64,000 nt of DNA from Amorphus sp040750475 (GCF_040750475.1 NZ_JABJVY010000010.1:1-64000); one strand, 5' to 3'. Shown: positions 51,287 through 61,016, counted from the first letter of the stretch. A program made the numbers and translations. The notes: generated from the sequence alone by a model not told the origin.

Positions 51287-52228
51287 GTGCGCTGCTTCGT
51301 CATCATCAATCCGCGTGCTGGAGCCGGGCTCGACGATCCGGATTTTTCCGCCACCATTCGGGGCCTGTTTCGCCGCGCGGGGATCGACGCGACATTCGCG
51401 GACGACGGGGCCGACATCGCCGCTCAGATCGACGAAGCGCGCGCCAGTGGTCTCCCGATCGTCGCCGTCGTGGGTGGTGACGGTACCGTGATGGCCGCGG
51501 CGCAAGCCTTCGTGGGTACGGAAACAACGTTGGCCATCATTCCTGCCGGGACCATGAACGTGTTGGCTCGCGAACTCGGCGTGCCGCAGGCGAGGGACAT
51601 CGCCGTGGCGCTGATTGCAAGCGGCGAGGCGCGCGCGATCGATGTCGGCACGGTCAACGGCCGCATTTTTCTGGTCAATTCGGTCCTGGGCGCACCGTCC
51701 CGCCTGGCCCGGCGGCGCGAAGGCTTCCGAGGACGTTCCAGCGGCCGCTTCTATGCCCGCCTCATTCGCGCCGGTCTGCGGGCTCTCAAGCGTTATCCGG
51801 CGATGGGCGTGCGCATAGAAACCGAAGGCGAGGAGCGCCCGATGCGCACCCGCGCGCTGGCCGTGGTCGTGAACGACTATGCCGAAGGCTTCGGCAAGGT
51901 GTTGACGCGCGCCTCGCTGGACGGCGGACAGCTGGTGATCTACGCGCTGAAGCCGATCACACCGTGGCGGCTCATCGGCCTGGCGCTTTCCATGGTGATG
52001 GGCCGATGGCGCAACGATCAACGGCTGCTGCGGCTGCCTGTCCAATCCGCACGTATCACCACACGCCGCAAGCGCGTCCGGGTCATGAATGACGGAGAGA
52101 CCGTTCTGATCACGCCACCGCTCGACTATGCGATCAGGCCGAAAGCGCTCAAGGTTCTCGTTCCCCATGGAACCGGATTCCGCTCCACGTCCGCCCCGGC
52201 AACCGCGCCGATCCCAGCAGCTTCCTGA
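51287..52228 (+). CDS. Diacylglycerol kinase family lipid kinase
   Basis: A 313-residue cytosolic kinase of the DAGK/YegS family. The N-terminal catalytic domain begins V-R-C-F-V-I-I-N-P-R-A-G-A-G and has V-V-G-G-D-G-T near residue 61 (nucleotide binding) and I-P-A-G-T-M-N-V-L-A near 86. The exact lipid is not determined. I start at GTG 51287, just before the domain; GTG 51194 would add ~31 poorly conserved residues. The stop is immediately followed by the ATG of the phosphoesterase gene. Confidence 0.85.
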   Translation: MRCFVIINPRAGAGLDDPDFSATIRGLFRRAGIDATFADDGADIAAQIDEARASGLPIVAVVGGDGTVMAAAQAFVGTETTLAIIPAGTMNVLARELGVPQARDIAVALIASGEARAIDVGTVNGRIFLVNSVLGAPSRLARRREGFRGRSSGRFYARLIRAGLRALKRYPAMGVRIETEGEERPMRTRALAVVVNDYAEGFGKVLTRASLDGGQLVIYALKPITPWRLIGLALSMVMGRWRNDQRLLRLPVQSARITTRRKRVRVMNDGETVLITPPLDYAIRPKALKVLVPHGTGFRSTSAPATAPIPAAS

Positions 52229-53023
52229 ATGACGCGTCTTGCCCATATTTCCGACCTGCATTTCGGCAAGGTCAATCCGCGCGCGGCTATCGCTTTGGTC
52301 GACGAGCTCTCGGCACAAGCACCTGACTTGGTGGTGGTGTCCGGCGATCTCACCCAGGTGGCAGACCATGGAGAGTTTGAGGACGCGCGACGCTATCTAG
52401 ACGGGTTGAGTCTGCCCTGGTTCGCCGTACCCGGCAACCACGACATCTCGCCCTATCGCTTGCTGGAGCGTTTCCTCGACCCGTTCCGCGCCTACCGCCG
52501 GTTCATCGATCGCGACATCGAACCCATCCACGTCGGCGACGACGTCGTGCTTGTGGGCGTCAACACCGCACGGCGCATGGCACTGGAGCTGAACTGGTCC
52601 CATGGCAGCATCAATGCCGGACAGATCCGCCAGGTGGAGGCCGCCCTCGCGGCCGCGCCATCGAACCGAGTGGCGATCGTCGTGGCGCACCATCCTTTCC
52701 GCCCGCCCGAGGACGATCCCGACGCCCGCTTGGTCGGCCGCGCGGAGCTCGCTCTTGCGCGATTTGCAAAGGCCGGCGTGCGGCTGATCCTTTCCGGACA
52801 CCTTCACAGAGGCTATATGCGGATTGTGACGCCGGACGACGTCACACAGACCAACGAGCTGAAGGTCCTGCAGGCTGGCTCGGCGATCTCGACCCGGCTG
52901 CGTGACGAACCCAACGCCTACAACCTGATCGAGGTCACCGGCGACCACCTCGACATCCGAACGAGGATATTCGAGGGTGGCGCCTGGCAGGATTCGCCGC
53001 TTCCGGGCTGGACGACCGTTTGA
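52229..53023 (+). CDS. Calcineurin-like metallophosphoesterase
   Basis: A 264-residue enzyme with all motifs of the binuclear fold: H-I-S-D-L-H-F-G (6-13), S-G-D-L-T-Q (38-43), G-N-H-D (69-72), H-H-P (~154) and S-G-H-L-H (~189). It resembles CpdA/GpdQ-type cyclic nucleotide or glycerophosphodiester phosphodiesterases, but the substrate is not fixed. The ATG directly abuts the lipid kinase stop, so the two are probably co-translated and may act in lipid turnover. Confidence 0.9.
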   Translation: MTRLAHISDLHFGKVNPRAAIALVDELSAQAPDLVVVSGDLTQVADHGEFEDARRYLDGLSLPWFAVPGNHDISPYRLLERFLDPFRAYRRFIDRDIEPIHVGDDVVLVGVNTARRMALELNWSHGSINAGQIRQVEAALAAAPSNRVAIVVAHHPFRPPEDDPDARLVGRAELALARFAKAGVRLILSGHLHRGYMRIVTPDDVTQTNELKVLQAGSAISTRLRDEPNAYNLIEVTGDHLDIRTRIFEGGAWQDSPLPGWTTV

Positions 53024-53078
53024 CGGAAGCGGCGCGCGCGGCTCCGCCAAAAGTACTGAAGCGTAAGGATCAACAGGA

Positions 53079-54695
53079 ATGGATCAAGCGCTTGCGAGCA
53101 AGGCCAACCCTGGCACGCTCGAGGCAGAAATCGCCAATCGACGGACGTTTGCGATCATTTCGCACCCGGACGCTGGCAAGACGACGCTGACGGAGAAGCT
53201 GCTTTATTTCGGTGGCGCTATCCGGCTGGCCGGACAGGTGCGCGCGCGCGGCGAACGCCGGCGCACACAATCTGACTGGATGGCCATCGAACAGCAGCGC
53301 GGCATCTCCGTGACGAGCTCGGTGATGACCTTCGAACGCGATGGCGTCACCTTCAACCTGCTCGATACGCCCGGCCATGAAGATTTCTCCGAGGACACCT
53401 ACCGCACGCTGACGGCCGTCGATTCCGCCGTGATGGTGATCGATGCGGCGAAGGGTATCGAGTCCCAGACCCTGAAGCTGTTCGAGGTGTGTCGTCTGCG
53501 CGACGTTCCGATCATCACCTACATCAACAAGGTGGACCGGGAAGGCCGCGATCCGTTCGAGCTGATGGACGAGATCTCCGACAAGTTGGCCTTGGACGTC
53601 ACTCCCGTGACCTGGCCAATCGGAATGGGGACGCAGTTCAAAGGCTGCTACAATCTGCGCGACAACATGTTCCTGCGGCCAAACCGGGAAGGGGCAGGGG
53701 CGTTCGAAGAAGGGATCCGCGTCAACGGCATCATGGATCCCAAGGTGGACGAGTTGGTTGGCGACGACACCTTGATGGAGACGTTCCGCTCCGAAGCCGA
53801 TCTTGCGACCTCCGCCTGCTCCCCGATGGATCTTCAGTCCTACCGGGAAGGCCACCTGACGCCGGTCTATTTCGGTTCTGCCTTGCGCGATTTCTGCGTC
53901 TCCGACCTCTTGGATGGAATCGGTGCTTGGGCGCCGCCGCCGCGCGTCCAGCCCGCCGAACCGCAGCCGGTGGACCCGACCGAAGACAAGGTCACCGCCT
54001 TCGTCTTCAAGGTTCAGGCCAACATGGACCCCAATCACCGCGACCGGATCGCCTTCACGCGGATCTGTTCGGGCCGGTTCAAGCGTGGCATGCGGCTCAA
54101 TCAGGTTGGCACAGGCAAGTCGATGGCGGTTCAGGCACCGATCTTCTTCTTCGCCCAGGACCGCGATATCGCTGAGGAGGCTTTTCCCGGCGACATCCTT
54201 GGCATTCCGAACCACGGCACGCTGCGCGTCGGCGATACGCTGTCGGAGCGCACCGATGTGAAGATCACCGGTCTGCCAAGGTTCGCCCCGGAAATCATGC
54301 GTCGTGTGCGCACCGGCGATCCGATGAAGATCAAGCAGGTCCGTCGCGCGCTGCACGATCTATCGGAGGAGGGGCTGGCCCAGGTATTCAAGACCCGGCT
54401 CGGCTCCGACTGGATCGTTGGTGTCGTGGGCGCTCTGCAGCTCGACGTGATGATCGACCGCATTAAGGCGGAATATAAGGTCGAGATCGGCTTCGAGGCG
54501 TCGCCCTATGCCGCCGCGCGCTGGATCTACGGCCCGAAGGAGAAGGTGGAGGAGTTCATCAACAAAAACTCCTCGCAGATCGGCGAGGACAACGACGAAA
54601 GCCCCGTCTATCTGGCCAAGAGCGCCTGGGAGCTGAACTACACCGCGGAGCGCTTTCCCGATGTGACCTTCGCCACCACGAAGGAACTGGTCTGA
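53079..54695 (+). CDS. prfC: Peptide chain release factor 3
   Basis: A 538-residue translational GTPase that recycles release factors 1 and 2. G1 is S-H-P-D-A-G-K-T-T (28-36), G3 D-T-P-G-H-E-D near 93 and G4 N-K-V-D near 148. The RF3-specific R-G-I-S-V-T-S-S switch region lies near 74. Length is standard. It starts 55 bp after the phosphoesterase gene; many Hyphomicrobiales carry prfC, so it is an ordinary core gene. Confidence 0.97.
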   Translation: MDQALASKANPGTLEAEIANRRTFAIISHPDAGKTTLTEKLLYFGGAIRLAGQVRARGERRRTQSDWMAIEQQRGISVTSSVMTFERDGVTFNLLDTPGHEDFSEDTYRTLTAVDSAVMVIDAAKGIESQTLKLFEVCRLRDVPIITYINKVDREGRDPFELMDEISDKLALDVTPVTWPIGMGTQFKGCYNLRDNMFLRPNREGAGAFEEGIRVNGIMDPKVDELVGDDTLMETFRSEADLATSACSPMDLQSYREGHLTPVYFGSALRDFCVSDLLDGIGAWAPPPRVQPAEPQPVDPTEDKVTAFVFKVQANMDPNHRDRIAFTRICSGRFKRGMRLNQVGTGKSMAVQAPIFFFAQDRDIAEEAFPGDILGIPNHGTLRVGDTLSERTDVKITGLPRFAPEIMRRVRTGDPMKIKQVRRALHDLSEEGLAQVFKTRLGSDWIVGVVGALQLDVMIDRIKAEYKVEIGFEASPYAAARWIYGPKEKVEEFINKNSSQIGEDNDESPVYLAKSAWELNYTAERFPDVTFATTKELV

Positions 54696-54852
54696 GTCAA
54701 GCGCCCATGGCTGGACAGCGGCAGGCCGGATCGCCATAGTCCGCGGGCAAATGGGTGTCGTCCGCAGCCGAAAGCGGATCGACGCGTCGTCCGAATTTGT
54801 GTTCCTTGCCGGCGGGACCATTGGCCGGTGCCGATCGACAGAGGCTGTTGCC

Positions 54853-55269
54853 GTGCTGAAACGTCTGTTTCTCGACATCTTCACCTGGTGGAATTCCGCA
54901 ACCATCGGAACCCGGGTGCACACCTATTTCAGCGGCGAATTTGTCGGCGAGGACGAGTTCGGCAACCGCTACTATCGCAGCAAGGGCGGCAAGGTGGACC
55001 CGACATTGGGGTTCCAGCGGCGCTGGGTGATCTTCAAAGGCGAGGCCGAGGCCACCAAGATCCCTTCTGGCTGGCATGGCTGGATGCACCACAAGGACGT
55101 GCCCGCTCCGAGCGAGGTCAGCTACAAGCCGCGCGAATGGGAGAAGCCGTTCCAGCCGAACCTGACCGGGACGGCGGGAGCCTATCGGCCGAAGGGTTCG
55201 ATCGTTCACCAGGATCCGCATCGTCCGCAGGCGACCGGCGACTACGACGCATGGTCGCCGGGGCAATAG
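54853..55269 (+). CDS. NADH:ubiquinone oxidoreductase subunit NDUFA12 family
   Basis: A 138-residue accessory subunit of respiratory complex I found in alphaproteobacteria and mitochondria (NDUFA12/B17.2). Motifs are G-T-R-V-H-T-Y-F-S-G near residue 18, V-G-E-D-E-F-G-N-R-Y-Y near 30 and R-R-W-V-I-F-K-G-E near 55. The start is GTG 54853, preceded by GAGG; longer in-frame starts have no family similarity. It is isolated from the nuo operon, as in other alphaproteobacteria. Confidence 0.93.
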   Translation: MLKRLFLDIFTWWNSATIGTRVHTYFSGEFVGEDEFGNRYYRSKGGKVDPTLGFQRRWVIFKGEAEATKIPSGWHGWMHHKDVPAPSEVSYKPREWEKPFQPNLTGTAGAYRPKGSIVHQDPHRPQATGDYDAWSPGQ

Positions 55270-55484
55270 CCAGATGCATCGTGGTCGGCCCCATGCGGAC
55301 CGGCCACCGTCACCCTTGAAGGCGCTTTAATTTCAACCCTTTACGCTAAAATATTACGGCGAAGAATCAGCAATTCTCGAGGTCGACGAAAGGCTCTTCG
55401 CATCGGGACCCCGATCCGGCGGTTCGTGTCTTCGCGTGATCGCGAGGCGGGGTGGGCCGCTTAGCGACAACTGATCAAGGTGGA

Positions 55485-56417
55485 ATGGCAGAGCTCACGC
55501 TCGATGGGATCCGGACGGCGGGTAAGGCAGGGATCGCGCGCGCGCTCGCTCTGATCGAAGCCCGCGACGGATCGCTTCGCCATGCCGACCTGCTCGACGA
55601 AGCCTTGCGATCGCCTCAAGGCCGCGTGCTCGGCCTTACCGGCCCCCCCGGCGTGGGAAAGTCTACCCTCACCAACCGTTTGATCGCCGACGCGCGCGGA
55701 CGCGGGCAATCGGTTGCGGTGATTGCGGTCGATCCGTCGTCGCGGCGGACGATGGGAGCGCTGCTCGGTGACCGGACCCGGCTGCGAACAGACCCGGACG
55801 ACGAACATATCTTCGTTCGCTCTTTCGCCGCGCGGGATCGCCTTGGCGGACTGTCCGATTCGGCGATAGCGGCGACAGTGCTGATGCGCGCGCTCTATGA
55901 TGTGACCATCGTGGAGACGGTGGGCATCGGGCAGTCGGAAGCCGACATTGCGATGGTCGCCGACACGGTGGTGCTATGCGTCCAGCCAGGTTCGGGGGAT
56001 TCGCTTCAGTTCATGAAGGCCGGCGTGATGGAGCTGCCCGATGTGGTGGCTGTCACCAAGGCGGATCTCGGCGCTCCGGCGCGGCGGGCGCAAGCCGATG
56101 TGGAAGGGGCACTCTCGCTCGCGGTCGAGATCAGCAACTGGCGGCCCAAAGTGCTGACGATTTCCGCCGCCAACGGCTCTGGGCTTGACGCACTTACCAC
56201 CGCTGTCGCCGGCCATGAAGCATGGCTTTCCGGCGAAGGGCGGCTGCAAGCCCGCCGCCGCGAGCAAGAAGCCGCCTGGGTTGCCGATGCGATTCGCGAT
56301 CGCTTCGGCTCGGCCGGTCTTGCCGTCTTGCGCAAAACGGGAGAGGGCGCTGCGACGACACCTTTTCGTCGTATTGCCGAGGCATCTGCTGCCCTCGGTG
56401 CGCGGTTGAACAGCTAA
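55485..56417 (+). CDS. meaB: Methylmalonyl-CoA mutase-associated GTPase MeaB (ArgK family)
   Basis: A 310-residue G3E-family GTPase that protects and reloads B12-dependent methylmalonyl-CoA mutase. Walker A G-P-P-G-V-G-K-S-T covers residues 53-61; V-D-P-S-S near 82 and E-T-V-G-I-G-Q-S-E near 143 are typical. The ATG at 55485 is a better start than GTG 55452. No mutase gene is adjacent. Together with nrdJ it shows that the cell uses cobalamin enzymes. Confidence 0.92.
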   Translation: MAELTLDGIRTAGKAGIARALALIEARDGSLRHADLLDEALRSPQGRVLGLTGPPGVGKSTLTNRLIADARGRGQSVAVIAVDPSSRRTMGALLGDRTRLRTDPDDEHIFVRSFAARDRLGGLSDSAIAATVLMRALYDVTIVETVGIGQSEADIAMVADTVVLCVQPGSGDSLQFMKAGVMELPDVVAVTKADLGAPARRAQADVEGALSLAVEISNWRPKVLTISAANGSGLDALTTAVAGHEAWLSGEGRLQARRREQEAAWVADAIRDRFGSAGLAVLRKTGEGAATTPFRRIAEASAALGARLNS

Positions 56418-56649
56418 CGTTTCAGCGATCAAGCCAAACAATCCAATGGAAAACAGATCGGTCCGGCAGCTCCGTACGGAGAGTCGGAGCGGCGCTTTTC
56501 CTGGGCTTGCGATTGAAACCGATCAAAAAAGATCGGTCTATTTAACGCGTTGGCAACCGTCCCCGCACATCATCGTCTCGTTCCATGCGTGGCGCGCTTG
56601 ACACGAAGGGCGCCGATCGCACCGCGAAATCCATCAGGGGACTGAAGTC

Positions 56650-57834
56650 TTGCGTATCCCTGTCTTGTCGTGGCGTTCGGTGGCTTCGGCCGGTGTTGTC
56701 GCCCGCCGCCTTCCGCTCGCAGCCGGCGTCTTGCTCGCGCTCGGCAGTCAAGTCGCTCACCAGGACGTGGTCTCCTACATGCTCGCGCAGCAGGCAGGCC
56801 CCCGCTATCTCGCGCGGATCGTCAATGCGCCCTATGGCGAAACGATCGCGCCAACCTTCGCCTACGGTACCGCTGTCGGTGAGGTGGAAAGCCGGTCGTC
56901 GAAAGTCGCAATGGCGGGCCTCGACGGATTCGAGGCTCTCGGGCTAGCCGACGCCAACGTTGTGGCGCCGGATAAGGCAACGGTCACAACCCTCTCTGTG
57001 AGAAGCGAAACCGCTAGCAAGGGCGACCGACTGGCAACCATTCGGCCGGACTCCGGCAATGCCGATATTGGGGCCGGCTCGGTCGCCACAGCCGTCAGCC
57101 TGTTAACGCCCGGTACCATCAAGGACTTCCCACGCGTGGCGTTCGTGCGTCCGGAAGGCTTCGAAGGCGCGCCGGGAGCCAAGAGCCTGCTTGCTGCCGG
57201 CGGCATCGAACCGAACGAGTCCGCGCAGGCAGCCACGGCCCGCTTCCTGGCAGCCACGACGGCCGCGACCAGTGCCTCGCTGGCATCGGCCTATGCCTCG
57301 GAAGGCGGGATTGATCTGAACGCGCCATTCGAAGCGCTATTGGGTCAAGGTGCCGGCACGGCGAAGACCGCCGGACCACTCGACCACTGGTGGTCCGACC
57401 GCCCGCTGCCGGAAGACATCACCGATGCCCGCCAGATCAAATGTCTGGCGGAGGCGGTCTATTTCGAGGCGCGCAGCGAAAGCCGGCTCGGCCAGATGGC
57501 GGTCGCTCAGGTCGTGATCAACCGGGTGAAGAACCCAGCCTATCCTGATACGATCTGTGGCGTCGTCTACCAAAACAAGGGCTGGTTCAACCGCTGCCAA
57601 TTCTCCTTCGCTTGCGATCGCGTCCGTGACGTCGTCAACGACCGGCCGGCCTGGACCCAGGCGATGGAGATCGCCAACGGCTACACCAAGCAGACCATGT
57701 GGCTGCCGTCGATCGGGGCCTCGACCCACTATCACGCGACCTATGTCAGCCCGAAATGGGCGCCGCATATGAAGCGCTTGGAGCGGATCGGCCACCATGT
57801 CTTCTATCTGACGTTCGGCGGCGACTGGACGTAG
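56650..57834 (+). CDS. Cell-wall hydrolase, SleB family (Hydrolase_2)
   Basis: A 394-residue exported protein. The N-terminus has a hydrophobic segment (residues ~22-35). A long low-complexity linker rich in A, S and T spans ~60-245. The C-terminal SleB/CwlJ catalytic domain (~255-394) begins with I-K-C-L-A-E-A-V-Y-F-E-A-R-S-E (catalytic Glu near 265) and has W-F-N-R-C-Q-F-S-F and A-S-T-H-Y-H-A. Alphaproteobacterial relatives act in peptidoglycan remodelling, not spore germination. The start is TTG 56650, with GGGACTG as a weak ribosome site. Confidence 0.85.
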   Translation: MRIPVLSWRSVASAGVVARRLPLAAGVLLALGSQVAHQDVVSYMLAQQAGPRYLARIVNAPYGETIAPTFAYGTAVGEVESRSSKVAMAGLDGFEALGLADANVVAPDKATVTTLSVRSETASKGDRLATIRPDSGNADIGAGSVATAVSLLTPGTIKDFPRVAFVRPEGFEGAPGAKSLLAAGGIEPNESAQAATARFLAATTAATSASLASAYASEGGIDLNAPFEALLGQGAGTAKTAGPLDHWWSDRPLPEDITDARQIKCLAEAVYFEARSESRLGQMAVAQVVINRVKNPAYPDTICGVVYQNKGWFNRCQFSFACDRVRDVVNDRPAWTQAMEIANGYTKQTMWLPSIGASTHYHATYVSPKWAPHMKRLERIGHHVFYLTFGGDWT

Positions 57835-57923
57835 CGAGACGTCAGGACAAGCGGCAATCGGCTTCTGTCCCGAAATTGGGCGCAGCAAATCGGGCTTGAA
57901 CCTAACCCGTTGAGGGCGGAGCG

Positions 57924-58952
57924 TTACCGCCCCAATGCCGACAAGGCGGTCGCGAGCGTCTCGGACGGCTTGACCGTTCCCGCAACCACGCCGCGTCGGG
58001 TTTCTACGGCCTGGCGCGCCCATTGGTCGAGAAAGCTGCGGTCCTCGTCGCTTTCGGCCACAAGCATCTGCAGCACGGCCGCCATCACCGCTTCCGAGCC
58101 ACGCGTTGCGCCGTCATCGATCTTGATCGCCACGCCAAGACCTAAGTCGGGCAGGGCGGCGCAGTAGACTCCTTCCGCGCCGGTTTTAACGTAAGCCGCC
58201 TCTCCAAAGCGCTCCATCACCTTGGTGCAGAAGCGATCCGTGCCGGCTGTCTCGAACGGATGTGCCGCACAGGATTTGCGCAGCCGCGTTAGCGCAGTTG
58301 CGCGCGCAGGGCTGAGACCCTGACCGCTCGCGACCTTCGCGAAAGCGCCTGCGAGCCGTTCCACCGGGATCGCCCAGGTCGGGATCGAACAACCGTCGAT
58401 GCCACAGACATCTACGTCCAGCGGCGCGCCCGTGATGTCCGCCAGAATGGCGTGGATCTGCTCCTGAAGCGGGTGATCGCGGTCGACATAGTGCGCAACC
58501 GGAAGCCCCATATGCGCAACTGCGCAAAGAAAGCCGGCGTGCTTGCCCGAGCAATTGTTGTAGATCGCACCCGGCTGGCGGTCGGCCCGCCTAAGGCGAT
58601 CCTGATCCGGCCCGAGCGCCGGCCATTGCGGCCCGCACTCCAGGGCCTCCTCGTCCAACCCCGCCTTCGCCAGGATCGAACGCGCACCGGCGACGTGGAT
58701 CTCTTCGCCATTGTGGGAGGAGCAGACCAGGGCGAGTTCGGCGTCGGTCAACCCGGCGGCGTCCGCAGCGCCGCTCTCCACCAACGGAAGCGCCTGAAAG
58801 ATCTTCACGGCGGAGCGCGGAAATACCGGCGCTGCGATATCGCCGAGCGAAAGCCGGGTCGAGCCCGAGGCGTCGACGATGGCGACGATACCGCGATGCT
58901 GGCTTTCGACACGCGGGCCGCGGGTGACTTCGACAAGAACGGGATTGCTCAT
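57924..58952 (-). CDS. L-asparaginase, rhizobial type (class 3, ReAV-like)
   Basis: A 342-residue amidohydrolase related to Rhizobium etli thermolabile asparaginase, unrelated in sequence to E. coli AnsA/AnsB. Motifs are R-S-A-V-K-I-F-Q-A near residue 46 (catalytic Ser-Lys), C-S-S-H-N-G-E-E-I-H near 77 and N-C-S-G-K-H-A-G-F near 133, whose Cys and Lys bind zinc. It converts asparagine to aspartate. It is last in a cyclase-SelW-mazG-asparaginase cluster, 37 bp after mazG. Confidence 0.92.
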   Translation of the reverse strand: MSNPVLVEVTRGPRVESQHRGIVAIVDASGSTRLSLGDIAAPVFPRSAVKIFQALPLVESGAADAAGLTDAELALVCSSHNGEEIHVAGARSILAKAGLDEEALECGPQWPALGPDQDRLRRADRQPGAIYNNCSGKHAGFLCAVAHMGLPVAHYVDRDHPLQEQIHAILADITGAPLDVDVCGIDGCSIPTWAIPVERLAGAFAKVASGQGLSPARATALTRLRKSCAAHPFETAGTDRFCTKVMERFGEAAYVKTGAEGVYCAALPDLGLGVAIKIDDGATRGSEAVMAAVLQMLVAESDEDRSFLDQWARQAVETRRGVVAGTVKPSETLATALSALGR

Positions 58953-58989
58953 GGTGCGGTCTTTTCGTCAGCTTTTCAGGGGGCGCCGG

Positions 58990-59826
58990 TCAGTCGGAAG
59001 CGGTGCGCTCGATCGCCTTCGCGGCCTGCCAAAGCGCTTCCATCTCTTCAAGCGAGGCGCCTTCCATCGGCCGGCCCGCGGCCGCGAGTTCCGTCTCGAT
59101 ATGGCCGAAACGGCGGCGAAATTTTTCGTTGGTCCCCCGCAGGGCATCTTCCGGATCGACGTCCAGATGACGGGCGAGGTTGGCAACGGCAAACAGCAGA
59201 TCGCCGACTTCTTCTGCCACCGCCGGATCCTGCGGCGTTCCGGCCTCCAGGGCCGCTTCCAATTCGCCAATCTCCTCGCGAATCTTGGCAATCACCGGCC
59301 CCGGCTCGCCCCAATCGAAACCGACCTTGGCGGCCTTCTTCTGTAGCTTTTCCGCCCGCGTCAGCGCGGGTAGGGCGAGCGGAACGTCGTCCAGCCGTCC
59401 CTTGGACCCATCGGCGATCTCGCCGCCGTGGCGTTCGGCCTTGAGGCGCTTTTCCTCCGCCTTGATCTCGTCCCAGAGTGCCTTGACCCGCTCCGGTGGC
59501 AGGTCACGCGCATCACCGAACACGTGGGGATGGCGACGCACAAGCTTCTCGGTGATCGCTTCCACCACACCGCCGAAGTCGAACGCCTCGGCTTCTTCGG
59601 CCATCCGGGCATGGAAGACGACCTGAAGGAGCAGGTCCCCGAGCTCGTCGCGCAGATCCTCAATGTCGCCGCGCTCGACCGCATCGGCAACCTCGTAGGC
59701 TTCTTCGATGGTGTAGGGCACGATCGTCTCGAACGACTGCTTCACGTCCCAGGGACATCCCGTTTCGGGATCGCGCAGCCGCGCCATGATCGAAAGCAGC
59801 GTGTCGATATCGCGCGATGGGGTCAT
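58990..59826 (-). CDS. mazG: Nucleoside triphosphate pyrophosphohydrolase MazG
   Basis: A 278-residue cytosolic house-cleaning enzyme with two tandem MazG domains (residues ~15-120 and ~155-260). The first has the metal site E-E-A-Y-E-V and E-L-G-D-L-L-L-Q-V-V-F; the second has the matching E-E-I-G-E-L-E-A-A and E-V-G-D-L-L-F-A-V. Length is standard. The ATG overlaps the stop of the SelW-like gene (ATGA). Confidence 0.95.
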   Translation of the reverse strand: MTPSRDIDTLLSIMARLRDPETGCPWDVKQSFETIVPYTIEEAYEVADAVERGDIEDLRDELGDLLLQVVFHARMAEEAEAFDFGGVVEAITEKLVRRHPHVFGDARDLPPERVKALWDEIKAEEKRLKAERHGGEIADGSKGRLDDVPLALPALTRAEKLQKKAAKVGFDWGEPGPVIAKIREEIGELEAALEAGTPQDPAVAEEVGDLLFAVANLARHLDVDPEDALRGTNEKFRRRFGHIETELAAAGRPMEGASLEEMEALWQAAKAIERTASD

Positions 59827-60134
59827 GACCGGTCCTTCGCGTCGGGAGGGGGGCGGGTTCTGTCGACATGGCCCAGATCGCGCTCCGGGTCCACCCGGTC
59901 GCGCACGAGCTGCTTCAGCGTCTTGATATCCGGAAAGCCGCCGTCGCGCACTCGTTCCCAAACGAGGTCTCCGTCGATCTCGATCCGGAACGCGCCGCCG
60001 GTCGCAGGCACCAGCGTCACCGCTCCAAGCTCCTCCGAAAAGGTCGACAGCAGCTCCTGCGCCATCCACGCGGAGCGCAGCATCCAGTTGCACTGACGAC
60101 AGTAAACGATTGTGATGGCCGGCTTTTCGCTCAT
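59823..60134 (-). CDS. SelT/SelW/SelH family (Rdx) thioredoxin-like protein
   Basis: A 103-residue protein of the Rdx family. The N-terminal beta strand is followed by C-R-Q-C (Cys12-Cys15), the redox motif that holds selenocysteine in animal homologues but cysteine here. The family core F-R-I-E-I-D-G-D-L-V-W-E-R near 49-61 and G-G-F-P-D-I-K-T-L-K near 65 are present. The last ~20 residues are a charged tail. It overlaps genes on both sides by ATGA, so it is translationally coupled to the cyclase and mazG. Function in bacteria is not known. Confidence 0.9.
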   Translation of the reverse strand: MSEKPAITIVYCRQCNWMLRSAWMAQELLSTFSEELGAVTLVPATGGAFRIEIDGDLVWERVRDGGFPDIKTLKQLVRDRVDPERDLGHVDRTRPPPDAKDRS

Positions 60135-60937
60135 CAGCGCGGAACCAGGGCAAGCGGGCGGATGGGAGAGCCGGTCGCACCAACCAGCTTTAGGGGCACC
60201 GAAACGAACAGAAATTGCGAATGACCGGAGGCGGCAAGTTCGGCCAAATCGAGATTTTCGATGATCAGAATACCAGCGCGGACCAGAAGCACGATATGGC
60301 CGGGCAGGGTGCACCCCAACGTGTCGTCCCAAAGTCCGGGGACATCCCAGCAAATGTTGTCGGCCCCGACCGCCTGTACCTTGCGTTCCGCAAGCCACTC
60401 CGAGGCCGAGCGATCCATACCTGGTGCGGCGAGATAGCGGTCCTCGTCGTGCCAGTAGCGACCCTGGCCCAAATAGACCAGAACCACCGAGTTTTCCGCG
60501 ATCGTCACGTTCTGCCGCTCACAGCAGGCCGCAAGATCGTCTGCGGTCACGGGATAGTAGGGCTCCAATACCTCGACGCCCTTGAGCGCCGCGACATCCA
60601 GAAGAATCCCGTCCGCGAAAATCGGCTGCAGGTCTTCCGCCGCAAGCGAGGTAAAGCCCGTCGGCGTCTGCAGCTCCGGAGTGACCGGTAGACCGCCATG
60701 AAGCGTCAGGCACTCGGCCTGATGGCTCAGGGCATCGATATGGGTGCCGGCATGCTCCGTGCCATGGAGCTGGCCGAATGCGCCGCTCCTGATCCCACTG
60801 GTGCCGCGGGTGTCCTCATGGCGCTGATAGAGCGTGAACGCATAGCCCGGCTTGTGGGTCGGAAATTCCGGCATTCCCTCCGTGCGCGGAAACTCCAGAT
60901 CGATGATCCGCATGGCGCTGGTATCGATAACGGCCAT
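60134..60937 (-). CDS. Cyclase family protein (kynurenine formamidase-like)
   Basis: A 267-residue metal-dependent hydrolase of the cyclase superfamily. The zinc-binding motif H-A-G-T-H-I-D-A-L-S-H lies at residues 62-72, with a second histidine region near 87. KynB-type enzymes hydrolyse N-formylkynurenine, but the family also includes other lactone or amide hydrolases, and no kynurenine genes are nearby. It is first in a coupled cluster; its stop overlaps the SelW-like start. Confidence 0.88.
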   Translation of the reverse strand: MAVIDTSAMRIIDLEFPRTEGMPEFPTHKPGYAFTLYQRHEDTRGTSGIRSGAFGQLHGTEHAGTHIDALSHQAECLTLHGGLPVTPELQTPTGFTSLAAEDLQPIFADGILLDVAALKGVEVLEPYYPVTADDLAACCERQNVTIAENSVVLVYLGQGRYWHDEDRYLAAPGMDRSASEWLAERKVQAVGADNICWDVPGLWDDTLGCTLPGHIVLLVRAGILIIENLDLAELAASGHSQFLFVSVPLKLVGATGSPIRPLALVPR

Positions 60938-61016
60938 TGGCTCTCCTCAAAAACGCACGCTCACACCTGACGGCGCGCTTCAGGTGTTGAAACGAAGCCA
61001 TTCCATACAAACGCTT

